Of a DNA stretch of 9,156 nt, positions 7,311-9,156 are shown piece by piece. Made by a program: the position numbers and the translations under genes. The notes below the pieces were generated by a model. That model was not told where the DNA came from and did not search any database. It saw nothing but the letters and a program-made list of their open reading frames with translations. Every line of letters begins with the position of its first letter. Within the stretch, counting starts at the first letter, position 1. The DNA is from Firmicutes bacterium UBA3871. Its GTDB lineage: Bacteria; Bacillota; Clostridia; Peptostreptococcales; Anaerovoracaceae. The stretch covers positions 1-9,156 of the forward strand of contig DGGP01000085.1 of assembly GCA_002392265.1 (NCBI GenBank), written 5' to 3'.

Positions 7311-7724
7311 ATGAGAGATTTGATTGTAATGATGGGGATACTGCCGCTTTTGATGGTTTTTGTGATGCAGCAGGCCGCGGATTTTAAGAGCGGTGAAAGC
7401 CTTGAGACCATCAGGAGTCTGGTGTATGCGGCAAAGGAAGCTGCGCGCATGGAGGGAGGCTTTTCGGGCGAGCTCAAGACCGGGCTTGCGCACGATATTG
7501 AGGAGAGACTCGGCCTCGAAAGCGGCAGTGTCAGTGTGGAGGCAAGGGCGGCGGCGGGCAGCGTCGGCAGGTATGACGCTGACAGCAGAATCGAATATGT
7601 GGTGCGCGTCAGAATGAAGAATGTTATGGCAGGGGGCGAATTGATGGGAATAGATGAAGAGGACAATTTCAGAACCTACGTCATAGACAGTTTTACGACG
7701 AGCGAATACGTGGGAGGATACTAG
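7311..7724 (+). CDS. 137-residue pilin-like protein (TadE/F-like minor subunit?)
   Basis: The protein has a hydrophobic N-terminus (MRDLIVMMGILPLLMVFVM, about residues 4-19) that runs on into an amphipathic helix (about 20-48: QQAADFKSGESLETIRSLVYAAKEAARMEGG). This is the usual build of pilins, pseudopilins and TadE-like proteins. The rest (50-137) is soluble, with a strand-rich part RIEYVVRVRMKNVM (93-106), and would lie outside the membrane. It shows neither the TadE signature (TVEAAI near the N-terminus) nor a prepilin cleavage site. The ATG at 7311 is the only plausible start; AAGGAG (7293-7298) is 12 bases upstream. Its hydrophobic N-terminus shares a 23-base identical stretch, in the same codon phase, with the next gene. 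I do not recognise the family with certainty; the role as minor pilin or pilus-associated protein is inferred from shape and position. Confidence 0.7.
   Translation: MRDLIVMMGILPLLMVFVMQQAADFKSGESLETIRSLVYAAKEAARMEGGFSGELKTGLAHDIEERLGLESGSVSVEARAAAGSVGRYDADSRIEYVVRVRMKNVMAGGELMGIDEEDNFRTYVIDSFTTSEYVGGY
7345..7367 (+). repeat. 23-bp direct repeat, copy 1
   Basis: These 23 bases are identical to 7751-7773, 406 bases downstream. Both copies lie in the N-terminal hydrophobic segment of neighbouring genes and in the same codon phase, encoding LLMVFVM. This indicates common descent by tandem duplication, or local gene conversion, of two pilin-like genes. Confidence 0.85.
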
Positions 7725-7725
7725 G

Positions 7726-8283
7726 ATGAAACCGCTTTTAATCTTTTTGGCGCTTTTGATGGTTTTTGTGATGATGCTCAGCTTTAATGCCGATTTGATG
7801 CGCTACAGCGACGAGGCGGCCGGCCTCAAGGAGGCCGCAGGCGAATGCGCCGCTGCGGCGGCGCTTTCGCTTGAGCCGGCGGCGTACGCCGGCGGCCGCC
7901 TCGTTTTTGACCGGTGCGAGGCGGCAAACCGTGCGATGGAAGCATTCGATTGGTATCTTGATAAAATGTGCAGGGTCAGGGTTACCGGCACATATTTGGT
8001 TATGAAGGGGCACGATGATTCGGGCGACTGGTGGTTTGAAGCCGGCAGCGCCGGAGATACCGGAAATGGCGGGAGTGACGGCAGTATTGGCAGTTTAGGT
8101 AGTTTAGGCAGTATCGCGGCCTTTAATGCCGACAGCGACTGCTTCGTCACGGTGTGCCTGTATATTAAAACTGAAAATCTATTCTCGGTAGCAGGGATTA
8201 ATATGTCGGAAATATGCAGGGCATCGTCATATGAGCTGAAAACAGCGCCCGAAAGGTTTGACTTTTCGGGCGCCTTGCTATAA
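7726..8283 (+). CDS. 185-residue pilin-like protein with six cysteines and GS-rich loop
   Basis: The protein starts with a hydrophobic helix (MKPLLIFLALLMVFVMMLSF, about 3-20), followed by an alanine-rich amphipathic helix (30-55). The remainder is probably extracytoplasmic. Six cysteines occur at 41, 64, 82, 139, 144 and 164, all after the membrane segment. A low-complexity insert GSIGSLGSLGSI (119-130) sits inside a Gly/Ser/Asp-rich stretch (about 107-130). The build resembles TadF-like or pilin-like minor proteins, but no known family is evident and no Glu-5 type prepilin motif is present. GGGAGGA (7712-7718) lies 7 bases before the ATG, which is one base after the previous stop. The first third of the gene (about 7800-7925) is markedly GC-rich with alanine codons. 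It ends the operon, and its last codons contain a hairpin and a promoter-like sequence for thrS. Confidence 0.7.
   Translation: MKPLLIFLALLMVFVMMLSFNADLMRYSDEAAGLKEAAGECAAAAALSLEPAAYAGGRLVFDRCEAANRAMEAFDWYLDKMCRVRVTGTYLVMKGHDDSGDWWFEAGSAGDTGNGGSDGSIGSLGSLGSIAAFNADSDCFVTVCLYIKTENLFSVAGINMSEICRASSYELKTAPERFDFSGALL
7751..7773 (+). repeat. 23-bp direct repeat, copy 2
   Basis: Second copy of the repeat at 7345-7367, encoding LLMVFVM in the membrane segment of the 185-residue protein. Sequence on either side diverges quickly at DNA level. Confidence 0.85.
8080..8115 (+). repeat. Four 9-bp units encoding GS(I/L) tripeptides
   Basis: Four imperfect 9-base units (GGCAGTATT, GGCAGTTTA, GGTAGTTTA, GGCAGTATC) encode Gly-Ser-Ile/Leu four times, residues 119-130 of the 185-residue protein. 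Units of nine bases keep the frame if their number changes, so length may vary between strains by slippage. Confidence 0.85.
8245..8273 (+). other. 10-bp perfect stem-loop at the end of the operon
   Basis: GCGCCCGAAA (8245-8254) pairs perfectly with TTTCGGGCGC (8264-8273) around a 9-base loop, and it lies within the last codons of the 185-residue protein gene. The bases after it (CTTGCTATAAAATG) do not form a T-tract, so it is not a standard intrinsic terminator. It may act as a weak terminator or as a 3'-end stabiliser of the operon transcript. Confidence 0.6.
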
Positions 8284-8286
8284 AAT
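8258..8286 (+). promoter_or_regulatory. Likely sigma-A promoter of thrS
   Basis: TTGACT (8258-8263, five of six consensus bases) is separated by 17 bases from TAAAAT (8281-8286, five of six). Transcription would begin near 8293, giving a leader of about 77 bases before the thrS ATG. The -35 box lies in the hairpin loop of the previous gene and the -10 box starts on its stop codon, so this promoter is embedded in coding sequence. Confidence 0.6.
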
Positions 8287-8292
8287 GTAATG

Positions 8293-8324
8293 ATAGAGTA
8301 TTATGCGATTAGTGTATGCTCTAT
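8293..8324 (+). promoter_or_regulatory. Hairpin in the thrS leader
   Basis: ATAGAGTAT (8293-8301) pairs with ATGCTCTAT (8316-8324), giving nine pairs including one G-U, with a 14-base loop. It would sit at the very 5' end of a transcript starting near 8293. It is far too short for a T-box leader. It may stabilise the mRNA or take part in translational control of thrS, but no known operator is recognised. Confidence 0.4.
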
Positions 8325-8369
8325 ATGGAGAATCAATAATAATATTTATAATCTGTTAGGAGAACAAAA

Positions 8370-9156
8370 ATGGCTATTGAAAAGATTAATTTTGCAGATG
8401 AGAAGGTAAGGCATGATTTCAGGCATACTGCTTCTCATGTAATGGCTCAGGCTATAAAGCATATCTGGCCTGAAGCAAAGCTGGCCATCGGTCCGGCTAT
8501 TGAAAACGGTTTTTACTATGACATCGATTTAGAGCACAGATTTACCGAAGAAGATTTCCCAAAGATTCAAAAGGAAATGAAGAAAATCGTGCAGGCAAAC
8601 TATCCTCTCGAGAGATTCGAGCTGCCCAGAGCCGAGGCGCTGAAGTGGGCAGAGGAAGCAGGCGAGCCTTACAAGGTAGAGCTCATCAACGACCTTCCTG
8701 AGGATGCCATCATTTCATTCTACAAGCAGGGTGACTTCACAGACCTCTGCGCAGGCCCTCATATGCCTTCAACAGGATATATAAAGGCCTTCAAAATCAT
8801 GTCTGTAGCAGGTGCATACTGGAGAGGCGATTCAAACAGACAGATGCTTCAAAGACTCTATGCTACAGCTTTCCCTACTCAGGAAGAGCTCGACGAATAT
8901 GTAAACATGCTCGAAGAGGCTAAAAAAAGAGACCACCGCAAGATTGGCAGAGAAATGAACCTCTTTGCATTCCGCGATGAAGCTCCGGGCTTTCCATTCT
9001 ATCTGCCAAACGGCATGATCCTCAGAAATGCGTTAATCGATTTCTGGCGTCAGATCCACAAGGAATGGGGCTATGTTGAAATCTCCACACCACAGATTAT
9101 GAAACGAACACTTTGGGAGACCTCCGGTCACTGGGATCACTACAAAGATAATATGT
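8370..9156 (+). CDS. thrS: Threonyl-tRNA synthetase lacking the TGS domain (3' end outside window)
   Basis: ThrRS charges tRNA-Thr with threonine in the cytoplasm. The visible 262 residues open almost directly with the editing domain: RHTASHV holds His19 and His23, and DLCAGPH holds Cys127 and His131, the HxxxH and CxxxH set that removes mischarged serine. KLAIGPAIENGFYYD (37-51) is a hallmark of the family. The start of the class II catalytic core follows (KIGREMNLFAFRDEAPGFPFYLPNGM and motif 1 around 220-245). Most bacterial ThrRS carry a TGS domain of about 60 residues before this; here it is absent. The start is secure: AGGAGA (8358-8363) lies 6 bases upstream, and an in-frame TAA occurs at 8349-8351. 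Some clostridial ThrRS are known to lack TGS. The gene continues past base 9156. Confidence 0.97.
   Translation, partial: MAIEKINFADEKVRHDFRHTASHVMAQAIKHIWPEAKLAIGPAIENGFYYDIDLEHRFTEEDFPKIQKEMKKIVQANYPLERFELPRAEALKWAEEAGEPYKVELINDLPEDAIISFYKQGDFTDLCAGPHMPSTGYIKAFKIMSVAGAYWRGDSNRQMLQRLYATAFPTQEELDEYVNMLEEAKKRDHRKIGREMNLFAFRDEAPGFPFYLPNGMILRNALIDFWRQIHKEWGYVEISTPQIMKRTLWETSGHWDHYKDNM

Noticed and set aside
6911..7666. 251-residue minus-strand reading frame across the small-gene region
   Set aside because: It covers the two small peptides and the 137-residue gene, whose ribosome sites, mutual similarity and pilin-like shape support the + strand. The minus-strand product is Ser/Thr/Leu-rich low-complexity sequence.
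8347..8352. TATAAT as a -10 box for thrS
   Set aside because: It would place the start of transcription inside the ribosome binding site, and no -35 box lies 17 bases upstream.
8284..8369. T-box riboswitch before thrS
   Set aside because: Only 86 bases separate the genes, there is no T-box consensus, and no terminator/antiterminator pair is present.
1..9156. Mobile elements, CRISPR arrays, rRNA or tRNA genes
   Set aside because: No transposase or integrase, no regularly spaced repeats, and no tRNA or rRNA signatures were seen on either strand.

Overview
The window looks like chromosomal DNA of a Gram-positive anaerobe of the Clostridia (Bacillota). The supports are strong AGGAGG-type ribosome binding sites, the rsgA-rpe gene order, a DUF5688-like gene (a family I know mainly from Clostridia), Tad-type genes without a secretin or outer-membrane partners, and a threonyl-tRNA synthetase without its TGS domain. 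The genus cannot be fixed from the sequence. Every gene seen is on the + strand.

Layout: (1) Bases 3-1450 hold the 3' part of rsgA (ribosome-assembly GTPase) and a complete rpe (ribulose-phosphate epimerase), overlapping by one base and closed by a strong Rho-independent terminator (1461-1490). (2) A near-consensus sigma-A promoter (1534-1562) opens a tightly packed run of ten genes, 1626-8283. The first encodes a DUF5688-like protein. Then come a membrane-anchored SAF-domain protein (CpaB/RcpC-like), a CpaE-like protein with an abnormal P-loop, a CpaF/TadA secretion ATPase, a TadB-like membrane protein, a shortened TadC-like membrane protein, two tiny related peptides of 46 and 49 residues that automated gene calling could easily miss, and two pilin-like or TadE/F-like proteins of 137 and 185 residues. 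(3) A second promoter-like sequence lies in the last codons of that run (8258-8286). After a short leader with a hairpin comes thrS, which runs off the right edge.

Together the middle block looks like a compact Tad-type (type IVb pilus/type II secretion superfamily) assembly machine. A hexameric ATPase (CpaF) would drive a TadB/TadC-like platform to extrude short hydrophobic subunits, with the SAF and CpaE-like proteins in accessory roles. It departs from known Tad loci in several ways: no canonical Flp pilin with a G/xxxxE-type processing site, no prepilin peptidase in the window, a CpaE-like protein without a usable Walker A motif, a reduced TadC, and four short proteins with hydrophobic N-termini in a row, two of them clear relatives of each other. 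Whether it builds a pilus, a pseudopilus or a secretion device is not decided by the sequence. This block is the main candidate for an undescribed system here.
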